This document shows, piece after piece, positions 41,310 through 51,439 of a stretch of DNA of 53,043 nucleotides. Under the pieces are notes generated by a model. That model had not been told where the DNA came from and did no database searches. It saw only the letters and a list, made by a program, of their open reading frames with translations. Source of the DNA: Lobulomyces angularis (lineage: Eukaryota > Chytridiomycota > Chytridiomycetes > Lobulomycetales > Lobulomycetaceae); the NCBI GenBank assembly GCA_027604685.1, contig JADHYX010000107.1, positions 1-53,043 on the forward strand, read 5' to 3'. Position numbers and translations under genes: made by a program. Positions within the stretch are counted from its first letter, which is position 1. Every line of letters starts with the position of its first letter.

Positions 41310-42294
41310 CTAATCCTCTATTCCTGATGATAAAAAATTGAAAATTTTTTCTAATTCTACTTTTAATAGTGTACTAGATATTAATTTTATGCTTCTTTTT
41401 TTCGGTTTCTTCTTGAGCTTTTTCTGTTTTTGCAAAACATTACTTTGGTCCTGAAGTACTTTTTCTAGTTCCAAATCATTCTGATCTTCCTCCATAAGAG
41501 TTTCTTCCACTTCTTCCATTTTGGTAATTTTGTCTGGATCAAAATCTTCTAAATCACTTTCATCCTCTTCATCCTTGATTTTTAAATCTTCAACTTCAAT
41601 AGGCAATCTTTTTTTATATTCAAACTCATTCTTAAAGCTTTCAAACAATTTTAAAGCTTGTATAGATATTTGGTCATGCCTCTCCATTTTAATCTTAATT
41701 AATTCAAGTTTTTAAGTTCTATATTTGCAGATTTAAGTGTATTATACCTCCCAATTCCTTAAATTATTTTTAACCATATTCTCATCTAGAATATTGATGT
41801 TGTCGTTAGCATTTGGCAAAATCTTCGAAGTATTTTGTTTAAAATTAAGTATGCTTTCTTCTAGTTCCTCAATTTCTGGAATTAGCTTGGTTCGAAATAA
41901 TACTCTTGCAACTATAAATTAGAAACATATATACATTCAGCATTAATTTTTTTATTGCAAATTTCATTTACAAAATTCAGGATCATCTGGTAAAAGAACT
42001 TGTGGGTGTATTATTAATTTCTTTAGAACTGGTTGCTCAAGCTCACTCAACAAACTTTCATATTTTGCAATTAAAACATTAAACTGAGGTAAAATTGTTT
42101 GCCTTCATATTTTAAGAAATTAGTTACTTAATTTCAGATAAAGAGGAAACAGTCTGAAAGCATTGTTAAAAAATTTGGTTTTACCAGTTAGCATTATGAG
42201 GAAGATTCAGAAATTTTTCCATTGTATCGATCAGTTGAATTATTTTAACTCGAATTAACTCCAGTTCTCTATTGTACTGCTGGTTTTTGATCAT
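41310..42294 (-). CDS. MED8: Mediator complex subunit 8
   Basis: Head-module subunit of Mediator, linking activators to RNA polymerase II. Exons joined by phase: 42185-42294, 41972-42102, about 41751-41911, then the last exon to 41310; about 250 aa. The ATG at 42294 gives MIKNQQYNRELELIRVKIIQ, then LPHNANWQTILPQFNVLIAK, LLSELEQPVL, HPQVLLPDDPEF and ARVLFRTKLIPEIEELEES. The pattern W-x5-FNVL ... P-x-x-LLRTKLxPE is the MED8 signature. The C-terminal exon is unusual: an acidic block (DEEDESDLEDFDPD) followed by a Lys-rich stretch (KKLKKKPKKR), not part of the conserved domain. Sits directly downstream of nothing co-functional; neighbours are dynein and a transposon relic. Confidence 0.82.
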
Positions 42295-42388
42295 ATTTTA
42301 CCGCACTGTTGCACAAATATTGAATTCAATATTTTTAAGAAATGTACAAAAAAAAATATACTTAGAGGTATTGTAATTTCTTCTGTTT

Positions 42389-43000
42389 CTATGTCATTGG
42401 GACAAATACTGCACATGAAGAATTAGCAACATTTGGCGGATGTGGAGGTTCTGGAGAATCAGTAGGTGTCGGTAGTGGTCTAAATGGTTAATTTAACCTA
42501 ATTAAAAAATGGTAATGGTTTTCAAATCTATCCGAAAAATGCCAATACTTTTTAATCTATCCAGTCTATCAAGAAAATTTAAAACGCACCAAGCTATGAG
42601 CCATACACTTTGCAGCTGCAACATTCTCGATGAAAATATTTTCCACAGTCTACAGTGCTTTGTCCTGAGACCAATTGAAGACAGTTGCTTTAAACAAATG
42701 GGGCATGTTTGAGAAGTGTAGTATTCATCGCAGCCAACTACATTCAAACCTAACGCCTTGGCTTTTTTGATGAAAAATTCTTGAAATGTTGTATGTAGTG
42801 ACGGAAAACCTCTGAAAGTATTGAAATCAGCATCTCCAAATACAAACAAGACTGAATTAATTTCAAATTCTGTTATTTTTCTATTGTTAGGAATATCAGT
42901 CAGTGCTAGCATATCTCTAAAAAGTTTGTTGTATGTAGATTGCTGGACTTTCTTAGATTTTCAAACATGTGATAAGTTTGATAAGGAGTCCAGATCTTTT
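42389..43000 (-). pseudogene. Second, truncated Fanzor relic of a different lineage
   Basis: Only the C-terminal half of a Fanzor is left. On the minus strand: VQQSTYNKLFRD near 42930, LFVFGDADFNTFRG near 42830 (RuvC-II region), TTFQEFFIKKAKALGLNVVGCDEYYTSQTCPICLK to 42680, then RTKHC...CGKYFHRE and AAAKCMAHSLV near 42600 (zinc ribbon second half and RuvC-III). Two frameshifts are required, near 42645 and 42620, and the RuvC-III Asp is not readable in a continuous frame. A Pro-rich reading (RPLPTPTDSPEPPHPP) to a TAG at 42389 may be its C-terminus. The motif wording differs from the 18.4-20.2 kb copy (EYYTSQTCP versus NEFLTSSICP), so the two are not recent duplicates. Confidence 0.8.
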
Positions 43001-43130
43001 GATTACTATACAACATCATGAGGATAACTTATTTATCTTGCGTACGTGGAAATTTGTGTATTTGAAAATTATTAGCAAAAAACTAGTTTATAAAATCTAA
43101 TAATTTTAACAAGAATAACAACTACAAAAA

Positions 43131-44140
43131 TTATAAAACAGACTGTAATCTTTCTGCAATAACTAATTGTGCTCTTGTTAAGTTAGAGAGATAAACAACC
43201 ATCAAAATGTCTTGCAAGTGATTATTGAACATTTTTTCGAAAACATCTTTGTCAATTTTAGGAATTGAAGAAATGGTATCAGATATAAAACGCCCCAATG
43301 CTTTGTTCTGATCTTCTTTTCCTTCTAACACGGAATCAATATAAGAAGACACAGTAGTAAGCAATTCCAAAATTTTTTTCAAACTATCCTCTAAATTATC
43401 CATGTCACTGTGAATTTTGTGGGATAAATTGTCAACATTTTTTGTTCCAATAACTTTTACTAATACAAAGTTTCATCAACAAAAGTTTCATAGCCAAAAT
43501 AAATACTTACTAGCACCTCTTTCTGCATCATCATAATGTGTGACGCAATCGACTTGATAAAATGATGTACCTAATTTTTCAGAAGTTTTACTTATAGAAA
43601 TTAGTACGAAAAACAATCGCTCTATATACCTAACAAAAGTTCTAGGATTTAAGCTTTTTTGTTTGTTTTCAAATTTAGTATCAACCATTAATAAAACAGG
43701 CTGAAAGCCAAACTTCTTAAGTAATATTTTGTGAATTTCGACCGTTTCCAATGAAATTTCTGAACCAGTTGAATACCTAAATATATATTAATTAAAATAA
43801 TAACTAAAAGCAAAAAATAGTTACCATCCTATAATTGTTTCTTTGTTATTAACTCGTTGATGGTAGTTGGCAGTTTGTTCAATGTAGCCGAAATCCAATT
43901 CCATCTAAAAAAAAAAAAAGGTTCAAAATTAAAAATATAGTAACTGACTGTTTCATTTTCATTCCTAAGTATATTTAACGGAAAGCAGTTTTTAATTTGA
44001 ATCTCCTTCTTTTCATCCATTCTTGTACCCAATAATATTCCAATTACAAATTCATTTCCATCATCTCTTCTTGTAAAATGATCTAAAATTGAGAATAATA
44101 CCAAAGGTGTAACTGAACTTGAAGTTGAAATTAGTGACAT
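43131..44140 (-). CDS. EIF3F: Translation initiation factor 3 subunit F (MPN domain)
   Basis: Subunit of the eIF3 complex in 43S initiation. The ATG at 44140 starts MSLISTSSSVTPLVLFSILD, leading into an MPN domain: HFTRRDDGNEFVIGILLGTR, IQIKNCFPL, then YIEQTANYHQRVNNKETIIGW and the next exon YSTGSEIS. The H-x-H...D metal site of active JAMM enzymes is absent, as in other eIF3f proteins. The C-terminal exon contains VLEGKEDQNKALGRFISD, PKIDKDVFEKMFNNHLQD and LMVVYLSNLTRAQLVIAERL, the diagnostic eIF3f helix. Four or five exons, about 290 aa. The related CSN6 subunit is less likely because of the NLTRAQL ending. Confidence 0.92.
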
Positions 44141-44160
44141 TTTATTAAAATTTGTGTTAC

Positions 44161-44198
<38 letters not shown>

Positions 44199-44242
44199 AA
44201 CAGAAAGGATCTTTGATTTTAAAATAAATCTAGTAAAAGTTA
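44141..44242. promoter_or_regulatory. Short divergent promoter with a 29-nt poly(A) tract
   Basis: Only about 100 bp separate the eIF3f start (-) from the mS38 start (+). A perfect A29 run at 44167-44195 lies in the middle. Long poly(dA:dT) tracts exclude nucleosomes in fungal promoters, so this is a plausible bidirectional core promoter. Confidence 0.6.
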
Positions 44243-45411
44243 ATGGATAAAATACAGTTGATGCTGCGATCTCAACAGCTGTTGAATGGTATTGGTATTG
44301 TAAATGTTTAATTATTGTACTCTTAATGTTAGGATGATATTTAGGTCCCGTTTTGATACCTTCAAAACTTGTCAAGCTAAATGGAAGAAAGACGTTTTCC
44401 AGGATACCTACATTAGTAAAAGCCCCTTGTTTAGAAAGCGAATGGCTTTTATCCAGGGCTAGAGATAGAAAGCTTGACATGATTGCGTGGAAAAATTGGG
44501 TTGCCCACCCAAACTATAACACGAAAGGTGGTTTAATAAAACTTAAAAAATCTACTTCACATTCGCGTGACAGTTTTTTGAAAGAACGTAATAAACAAAT
44601 AAATCAAAATAGTACATCATACTCAAATTTACCACTTCCAAATCCTGTTTTTTTTTCTGGCGAACTGCTACCTGATTTTGAGTTTAAGATTCCAAAAAAT
44701 AATCAAGATATGAGTTTTAGGAATAATAATAGTGACAAAGATCCCTTGGATTTTGAAGACTCAGAATTTTTTACACCAGATTTATTTTTTGAAATAAATG
44801 ATATCAAAAATGATGAAAATATACATGCTTCGGCTCTAGAGCTGAAACCAAATGCTTCGAAATTTTCCTGGGTGCAGTTATCCCAGATTAGCAAGTTTCA
44901 ATTGAAATACCATCAAAGAATTTGTGGTGTTAATTTTTATGAGTTTGGGGAAACTGCAAGATTTTTCAAGTAAGTTAATTTATAAGAAATCAGAGTTGTA
45001 ATCTGTTGCCGTATTAAAATCTTGCATATCAACATTTTTACAATTAAAATTTTCCCAGTAACAATTTTTTCTATAACATAATTACATAGGTTCCATTATG
45101 CATATGGCAATAGAATCGGTTTAAGTTTTATCAAATTTATTCTACCAGAGAGTGAAAACAATACATCGAAAATTGTTGAGGAAACTACAACATTTAAAAA
45201 TGAAGAAATTGGAGAAGGAAACCGTTCAGGACCATTGCAAACAAAGAAAATTTACTCAATTATAATTATAAGAAGAAAAAAAATGAATAAACATAAATGG
45301 AAAAAACTAAGAAGAAGATACAGAAATTCCACAAGAAAAAGTAGAAGTAAAAGAAAAAGAAATCGAGATAGATTAAGAAAAGAATATAGAGAACTTGGGT
45401 TAGACTTTTGA
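44243..45411 (+). CDS. Mitoribosomal small-subunit protein mS38 (COX24/AURKAIP1 domain)
   Basis: Three exons, 44243-44288, 44345-44969 and 45090-45411, total 993 nt and give 330 aa with agreeing phases. The start could be ATG 44243 or the in-frame ATG 44261 (MLRSQQLLNG); both give a short basic presequence suited to mitochondrial import. The C-terminus is the recognisable part: RRKKMNKHKWKKLRRRYR followed by an Arg/Lys-rich helix ending LRKEYRELGLDF, the COX24/DUF1713 domain of mS38. The ~230-residue middle (with LESEWLLSRARDRKLDMIAW and an acidic, Asn-rich segment) is not familiar and makes the protein longer than most mS38. The last exon is preceded by a 120-nt intron, long for this window. 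Confidence 0.7.
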
Positions 45412-45565
45412 GTTTTCTTTTCCTTATATTTATAGAATAACAGTTTAATAATATTATATAGCATAGTTAATTATTGAAATTCCCTTTTTTTAATGACAAG
45501 GGTTTTACAACTTTTATATAACTTTTTAAAACTCATTTATCAATAATTCTTTTTTGGAAATAATA
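45412..45565. other. Spacer between mS38 and BIR1
   Basis: A 154-bp AT-rich gap between two plus-strand genes; it must contain the mS38 3' end and the BIR1 promoter. No motif assigned. Confidence 0.45.
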
Positions 45566-47989
45566 ATGGAAAATGATTTCTTCTTCTGTTCTGATGTAAG
45601 ATTAGAAACTTTTACTAGTTCAAAATCCAACTTTCCGAACAAGAGGAAATTAAAAGAATATGCAAAAAAGGTAATACACAACAAAATATTATGATATTAT
45701 ATGAAAAATTTTATACCTAAATTATAGTTAGCTCATGCAGGATTTTATCACAACCCAACTACACAACAAAAAGATAGATGCACTTGTTTTTTGTGTGGAT
45801 GTTCTATAAAACAAATTGATACAAGTGAGGATCCTATATCATTGCATGCAACTGTGAATAGCAGCTGTCCGTTAGTTATTGTACACGAAAGCTCTACAGG
45901 AAATTTGATGGGAGAAGAAACGATTTGGTCAAGTTTTATAAATGGAGCAAGAAAAAAAACTTTTGGTGAATGGTGGCCAAAGGTTGGCAAGAAATGGGAA
46001 CTGTGTGCAGTTGAAAAGGTTGCTCTAGCAGTGCATAAAATATTAATTTTTTTATTTCTTAGATGGCACAGGCTGGATTTTCTTACAATGCAGATACCTC
46101 TTCACTAGATAATGTGGTTTGTAAATATTGTTCTCTTGAACTAGATGGCTGGGAAGTAGGAGATGATCCAAAGTATATAACCTGAAAATGCTATATTTTT
46201 TATCTATTTTTATTTTTTCTTTCTGGAAATTGGTAGAACTGAACATCTTAATCGAAAGCCGAATTGCCCATTTCTAAATCCACCAACAAAAATTGTAGCC
46301 AAAACCACAAAGGTGAATATTCAAACATTATCCCCATTAAAAATTTTTTTTAAAAAACATTGATAGGAAAATGTAATCGTTGAAGAAAAAAAAGGAAAAA
46401 GGACAAGATCTCAGCTTTCACCAAAAAAGCCAAAGGAAAATTCAAAAAAAAAATATTTAAAAGTTAGAAAATGTACAGAAGAAAATATTCCAAGTAATTC
46501 TGACGAAGAGAATAAATTTTCTGAGAATGTTCGAAAAAAAGGTTTAGAAAAAAAAAAAATGTCAAAAGAAATAGATTTTGATTTTGGAAGAGAAAAAGAA
46601 AAAGAAACGATACGTGATGAACTGTCAATCAGTGAAAGAAAAATAGATATCAACACTCCAGATGACGGCGATCATATGGACGAAACTACAAGTTCAAAAA
46701 TTGTTGAAGAAAATAGTGATGCTTCAGCTTGTACATCAGCGATAAAAAGAGTTAGACCAACAAGAAAGAAAAAAGAAGTTGATAACAGGAGTGATGAAGT
46801 ACCTAAAAAAAAAGGAAGAAAAAAAAAAGTGAACCTTGAAGATTCTATTGATGTAAATTCAAATGTTAGCAATTTCTCAAATAGTTTAAATTCAACAATT
46901 TGTTCAAGAATCGATATTTCTGATGAAAGTAATACAGAAAATTCTCTGGCACTTTCAGAAAGTTCAATTCTCTCTACGGCATCTGCAAGGGAGTGTAGAT
47001 TGAGGAGTAGAGCCGAAAAGAGGGACGCGAATGCAGCAGCTGTGCTTAAAACAAGAAAAAAAGGAGTCAAGAAAATGCTAGAGGATAATTATTCGGAAGA
47101 TGAAATTAGCAGATCAGTAATAGATGAATCTATTAATAAACTGGCGAAATTTTTTGAAAGTAATGATGAATCTACAAAATACGAAAAAGTTACGTTTTTG
47201 AATGACCTAAATTTAAGAAACGATGAAAATGCAATACCAATAACCTTATCTGAAAAAGAAAATGATGAAAAAGAAGACAGCATGAACAATAAAACAGTTA
47301 TTGTTGACTCTGAATCAGCGGTTGGAGTAGACACAGAAATTGTACGATTTTCGAAATTTGAAGAAAGTATCATTGAGAACAGCCATGTAATAGAACTTTC
47401 AGATAAGGAGGATTCTACTGTAATGATTTCAAAAAAGAGAACTGCTGATGTAACTGCATCATCTGCTACTTTGAAAAACTCCCCAAAACAAAAAAAAAAA
47501 AAATTAAACATTACTGCTGGAGAATTAGGGAGTAAAACACTGCAAAATGAAAGGCCCAGTGATATAACCTGTGGTAAAAAAGAAAACATAGAAGATAGTT
47601 GTGAAATAGAAACATTTACGACAAAAAAAGTTGAGATTTCAAATTTTGGTCGCAATGATACTGAAAAATTTGTTAAGGTTCCTTCTGCGCAAATTGAAAA
47701 TTTTGAAGATATAATCTTTGACTTATTTACCTTACATAAAAATAAAAACATTGAAGAAATTAAGGGAAAAGAAGATGCATTTAATAAATATTTAAACATA
47801 GAAGATATAAATTTGCAGAAAGTTTTATTAAATTCAAACTTCACTATCAAGGATTTACTTATATATGCTTTAAACGATATAGTAAAGAAAAATTTAAAGG
47901 CCCGAGAAGTGGAAATGTGTAAATTTTTGAATGATAAAGTAGAATTTGAATTGGGTAGGATAAAACAAATGATTGGAAAAGTAGCATAA
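45566..47989 (+). CDS. BIR1: Bir1/survivin-like inhibitor-of-apoptosis repeat protein
   Basis: Likely chromosomal passenger complex subunit that places Aurora kinase at centromeres. The ATG at 45566 begins MENDFFFCSDVRLETF. Two BIR domains follow across small introns. BIR1: AHAGFYHNPT, CTCFLCGC...H-x6-C (ends SLHATVNSSC). BIR2: AQAGFSYNAD, VCKYCSLELDGWEVGDDP, EHLNRKPNCPF. Each has the C-x2-C...H-x6-C zinc set. A long last exon (from about 46368) encodes about 540 residues rich in K, E and S, with basic patches such as RPTRKKK and KKKGRKKK (nuclear localisation type). It ends in a predicted helical region, AREVEMCKFLNDKVEFELGRI, where Bir1 proteins usually contact partners. Two BIRs plus a long disordered tail matches fungal Bir1 (fission yeast Cut17), about 730 aa. 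Confidence 0.87.
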
Positions 47990-48252
47990 AAAAAATTTTT
48001 TTGTTAATGCATCTCTATTTATTTTATAAATTTGTACTTAAATAATATTTTATTTGTTGAATACATTGTTTTTCATGTTAGTTCGACATTACTTCTCAAC
48101 TTAAAAGTGAAATTTTGTTTGTACTGGAATTACATTTACATTGCAAAAATATAAAAAAAAAAATAAATTTAATTATAAAAAAAAAAAAAAGAAATGAAAT
48201 CTACAAAAAAAAAGAAGAAAAAAAAAATTTTTATTATAATGTTACATTCTTT
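47990..48252. other. Convergent 3' spacer of BIR1 and the GPI-protein gene
   Basis: Extremely A-rich plus strand (runs at about 48178-48190, 48204-48213 and 48220-48230). No gene or ordered repeat seen. Confidence 0.5.
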
Positions 48253-48830
48253 TCAAAAAAAATAAAAGAGAGCAAGACAATAAAAAAATGGTAATCCAAC
48301 GACGACATTTTTTAAAGCACCAGATTTATTTTGATTTGCATCAACACTTGCAGTAGGGGAATTGGAGGAAGAAGAAGTGGTGGAGATGATAGCAATAGTG
48401 CTGGTAGTAGCATTGGTGGCATTATCTGATTTTCCCCAGATATTTAAAATGATATCTTTAATAGCATCGGTTTTGTTGGCATCACAATCAGATTTCAAAT
48501 CAAAAAATAGAGTAGAGGAAGTAGCATTTGGAGAATTTTGTTGTAAGCATTCTTGACATGATGGTTCTTGACTAAATTTTGGACAAACGCAAGTACTGAC
48601 AGTTTGTGCAGTTTTTGCCCACTAATAGTTTCAAAAAAAAGAAAAAATTAAAAAAAAGGGAAACTAACTTTAATTACATCAGTAGCAGTAGTAGGAGCAG
48701 TTCCATTAATTGCACACAACGCAAGTGCGTCACTAAAGGCATTACATTCAGTTTCACAAGTTGCAGGTACATTCAAACTTTGAGATTGTAATATTGAAAT
48801 AACACTTAAGATTGTAATTAAAAACTTCAT
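48253..48830 (-). CDS. Secreted Cys-rich, probably GPI-anchored surface protein
   Basis: No known family recognised. Two exons, 48669-48830 and 48253-48621, encode 176 aa. The N-terminus MKFLITILSVISILQSQS is a clear signal peptide. The mature part has eight cysteines (CETEC, ALC, TCVC, SC, QEC, SDC) and several N-x-S/T sequons (NGT, NAT, NKT). A Ser/Thr-rich stalk (TTSTIAIISTTSSSSNS) follows, then NKSGALKN and a hydrophobic tail VVVGLPFFYCLALFYFF, the layout of a GPI attachment signal. It is expected on the cell surface or wall. The cysteine spacing does not clearly match CFEM. Rapidly evolving surface or host-contact proteins have this architecture, but no function can be stated. Confidence 0.78.
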
Positions 48831-49367
48831 TTTTTACTTCTAGTCTATTTTATTGAAAAAAAAAAAAAAAAAAAAGGTAATGAAAAGTAAAAAAAATTAA
48901 GTACTTAAAAAAAAAATACAACAATTTTTTTTTTTTTTCTTATATATTTTTGACCAGAGGCTTTTATTTTTTATAATAAAAAAAAATAAAAAATTTTTGA
49001 AGCCATCTTAACAAAAAAAAAAAAAATTTGTTGAATTTTTAAATTTTTTTAAATTTTTTCTTAATTCACATTTTTGCTTTTTATTTTTTGATTAATTTTT
49101 TTATTTTATTTTTTATTTTATTTTTTTATTTTTTTTTAATTTTTTTTCAATTTGAAAATTAATTTTTTTTTTTTTTTTTTTTGAAATTGGAAGAAAAATA
49201 AGGCGTAACGCCGCCAGTGCCACATAATTGGTGCCGCTTTCGCTTTATTGTTTTAAATATTTATTTTTTTTATTTACCAGCAAAAAAAAAAAAAAGAAAA
49301 AAAATAAATGTATAAAATTTTTAAATTATCAATAAAAAAAAAAAATAAAAAAAAGGAAAAAATGTTT
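48831..49367. other. Homopolymer-rich spacer upstream of the GPI-protein gene
   Basis: About 540 bp made mostly of A and T runs, including a long T tract at about 49163-49182. It holds the bestrophin 3' end and the promoter of the surface-protein gene. The only GC-containing portion is 49199-49251, described separately. Confidence 0.6.
49199..49251. promoter_or_regulatory. GC-rich island with a palindrome in an AT spacer
   Basis: Inside a nearly pure A/T spacer, about 50 bases contain GGCGTAACGCC (perfect 5-bp arms around one base, 49201-49211), GCCGCC, and a direct repeat of GTGCC. It lies roughly 370 bp upstream of the surface-protein start and downstream of bestrophin. It may be an upstream regulatory site; a small RNA is possible but no tRNA or known RNA fold was seen. 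Confidence 0.35.
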
Positions 49368-50747
49368 CTAATTTTTGTAAACTTTAATAACAGGATCTTT
49401 GACTTCTTCAACAGTCTGCAATGTTGGACGAGAAGATTTAGTAGATTCACTTAATCTCGCACTGTTTCTTTTTGATAATTCTGAGGAGTGTCTTCTTTCA
49501 GCTGACCTTCTTGCTAATTCTAAACTCACTCTAGCTCCTTGTTTACCATCATCTTTTGCCATACTTGGTTTAAGGTTACCAGATTCTTCATAAAAATCTT
49601 CTTCCCCTTCAGCTCCAATTACCGTTGCATATAATTTTGTCCATCCTGCAATATTGTTGTATACTTGTTCTCTTTCAGAAATGAAATTAACTTCCTTTCG
49701 AATGACTGCACAAAATTCATCAGAGTTTAAATCATTTAAATCATATCCAAATGGATTTTCAATCTCTCCTCCTATAGATTCAATACCCAACATAGTAAAA
49801 CTTGCTAATATAACGATAGGAATTGTAAACCATGCTTGCGATGCTGCAATTTGAAAAGGGAGGGAAAGAAGATATAAAAATAAAATATGACGCAAGTGAA
49901 TTTCATAGGCTAATGGAATCGGTGTGTTTCTAACCCTTTCAAAGTTTGTTAAAATTTCAACTAAACCAGAACATAAACCTAATACTTGAGCTTGATGGCA
50001 TACATCAATTCGATCTAATATTTATAAATATAATTTTTTCTTATTTAATATATCGAACAAGAAATTTTAATTTATTACCTTCGCTTTTGGCGTTATACAC
50101 AAATCCTTGAATTTGAAACATTATTTCGAAAGGAATGGCTCTTTCATCTTCCACTTTGAAGCAAAGCAATCCGTTGTAGTCATTATAGTCAGTTCCATAT
50201 TCATCTCTCAAATAATGTTTTATGGAAATGGCATAAGCTTGCAAAAGTAACAGGGCTCTTTTTCTTTCCAAAACCTCTTCAGCATTATTAGTTTTGATTC
50301 CCAAAGTTAAAAGTCTAGATAAATTTCTAACTTGAATTTGTAAATTTGACCAAAGCTTTCTACCTTCCCAATATCTATCATAAGCTTTAATTTTTAATTA
50401 GAATTTTTTTTTTTTCATATTTTTTTAAATAAATATAATATTTTATTTACCAGAATTTGTACGGAAACCAAGTAATAAAGAGAGAACAGTACCCAGAACA
50501 GTAATAAGAGTAGTTCCAGCATTAAAAGTTAAACCAACGCCAGCATGATATACCGTGGTCCAAATAACACTCTTTCAAAGTAGTTTAAAGTTAGAATAGA
50601 AAAAAAAAAAGGAAAATTTACCCAAACAGAAAGGAAAGACAAAGGAATAACTATGCTACCAAAGACAGATGCCTTGAAGTTGATCAAATCACCCATATGC
50701 GCATCATGTTTGTTAACGTCTTGTCCACCGCTCGTATTGTCCACCAT
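49368..50747 (-). CDS. Bestrophin/UPF0187-family anion channel
   Basis: Membrane chloride/anion channel of the fungal-bacterial bestrophin branch (YneE/UPF0187). The ATG at 50747 (MVDNTSGGQDVNKHD) opens a cytosolic N-terminus; an in-frame TTG further up is not needed. Transmembrane segments: FGSIVIPLSFLSVW; LTFNAGTTLITVLGTVLSLL; later LFLYLLSLPFQIA and WFTIPIVILASFTMLG. Signatures: GFRTNSAYDRYWEGRKLWSNL across an intron, CHQAQVLGLCSGLVEILTNFER, TPIPLAYEIHLRH and NPFGYDLNDLN. The C-terminus is Ser/Arg-rich (RRSAERRHSSELSKRNSARL), a plausible phosphoregulated tail. Four exons or so, about 400 aa. The family identity is firm; ion choice and membrane are not shown by sequence. Confidence 0.9.
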
Positions 50748-51439
50748 TCCTTTTCTTTGATTTGATGAAAAATAAAACAAAAAATAAAAAAAAAAAAAGG
50801 AAAATTTGGCTTTAAAAAATTATGGGGGCGTCCCAGCCATTGTTGCAAATTGTGGCTTTTTTTGCAATATGGAAATATTTGGTAATTTCGAAACTTAAAA
50901 AGTGTAACTTATGTGCTTATTTCAGTAAGGAACAAAGCATATCTTGTGTAAAAGAAAGCATCTCCAATATGGCAGCACTGTTATTTTCCTTAAAATACCA
51001 GCAGATTCTAGTGCTTTTTTCTCTAAAAAACTAAAAAAAACTATTGAAAACACCACATGAATTAGTTTTAATAAATATGTGCATAACTTAATTTTGATAT
51101 ATAACCAAGTTGAAATTTCACTATTGTTGAAGATATTGCCATACAAATAATAAGTTTCAACGTATTGTTTGCAATCTATTTTAACTAAAGGATAAAACAA
51201 CATTTACAAATGAATTTTCAATCAATTGCACATTCCAATACTTGAAAAGAAACAACAAATGATCTATGAAAAATATCGTAATTTTACGCTGAAAAAATAG
51301 AAATTCATGACTTTTTTCTTCATCATAAGATTAAAAAAATTATTTAATTACAGTGCTTTTTCCTTTTTATTTATCCACTCTAAATTTCTTATTGAAATAC
51401 AAATACCCTTGCAAAATCCTCGTCAAAACTTTATTAGGA
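50748..51439. promoter_or_regulatory. Divergent spacer between bestrophin and SSNA1
   Basis: About 690 bp between diverging genes. Near the bestrophin end, 50822-50858 has a GC-richer block (GGGGGCGTCCCAGCC, then TTGTTGCAAATTGTGGC) that stands out from AT-rich surroundings and may be a promoter element. The octamer CAATATGG occurs at about 50863 and 50967. Short ORFs on both strands show no domain, no splice support and no usable start context, so I call none of them. Confidence 0.4.

Noticed and set aside
47089..47850. Long Ser/Phe-rich ORF antisense to BIR1
   Set aside because: It mirrors the Lys/Glu-rich coding of the BIR1 tail (AAA/GAA become TTT/TTC) and has no start context or homology.
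50822..51034. 70-codon ORF on the plus strand starting with ATG
   Set aside because: No domain, no splice partners, and it overlaps a promoter-like region between divergent genes. Chance ORFs of this size are expected.
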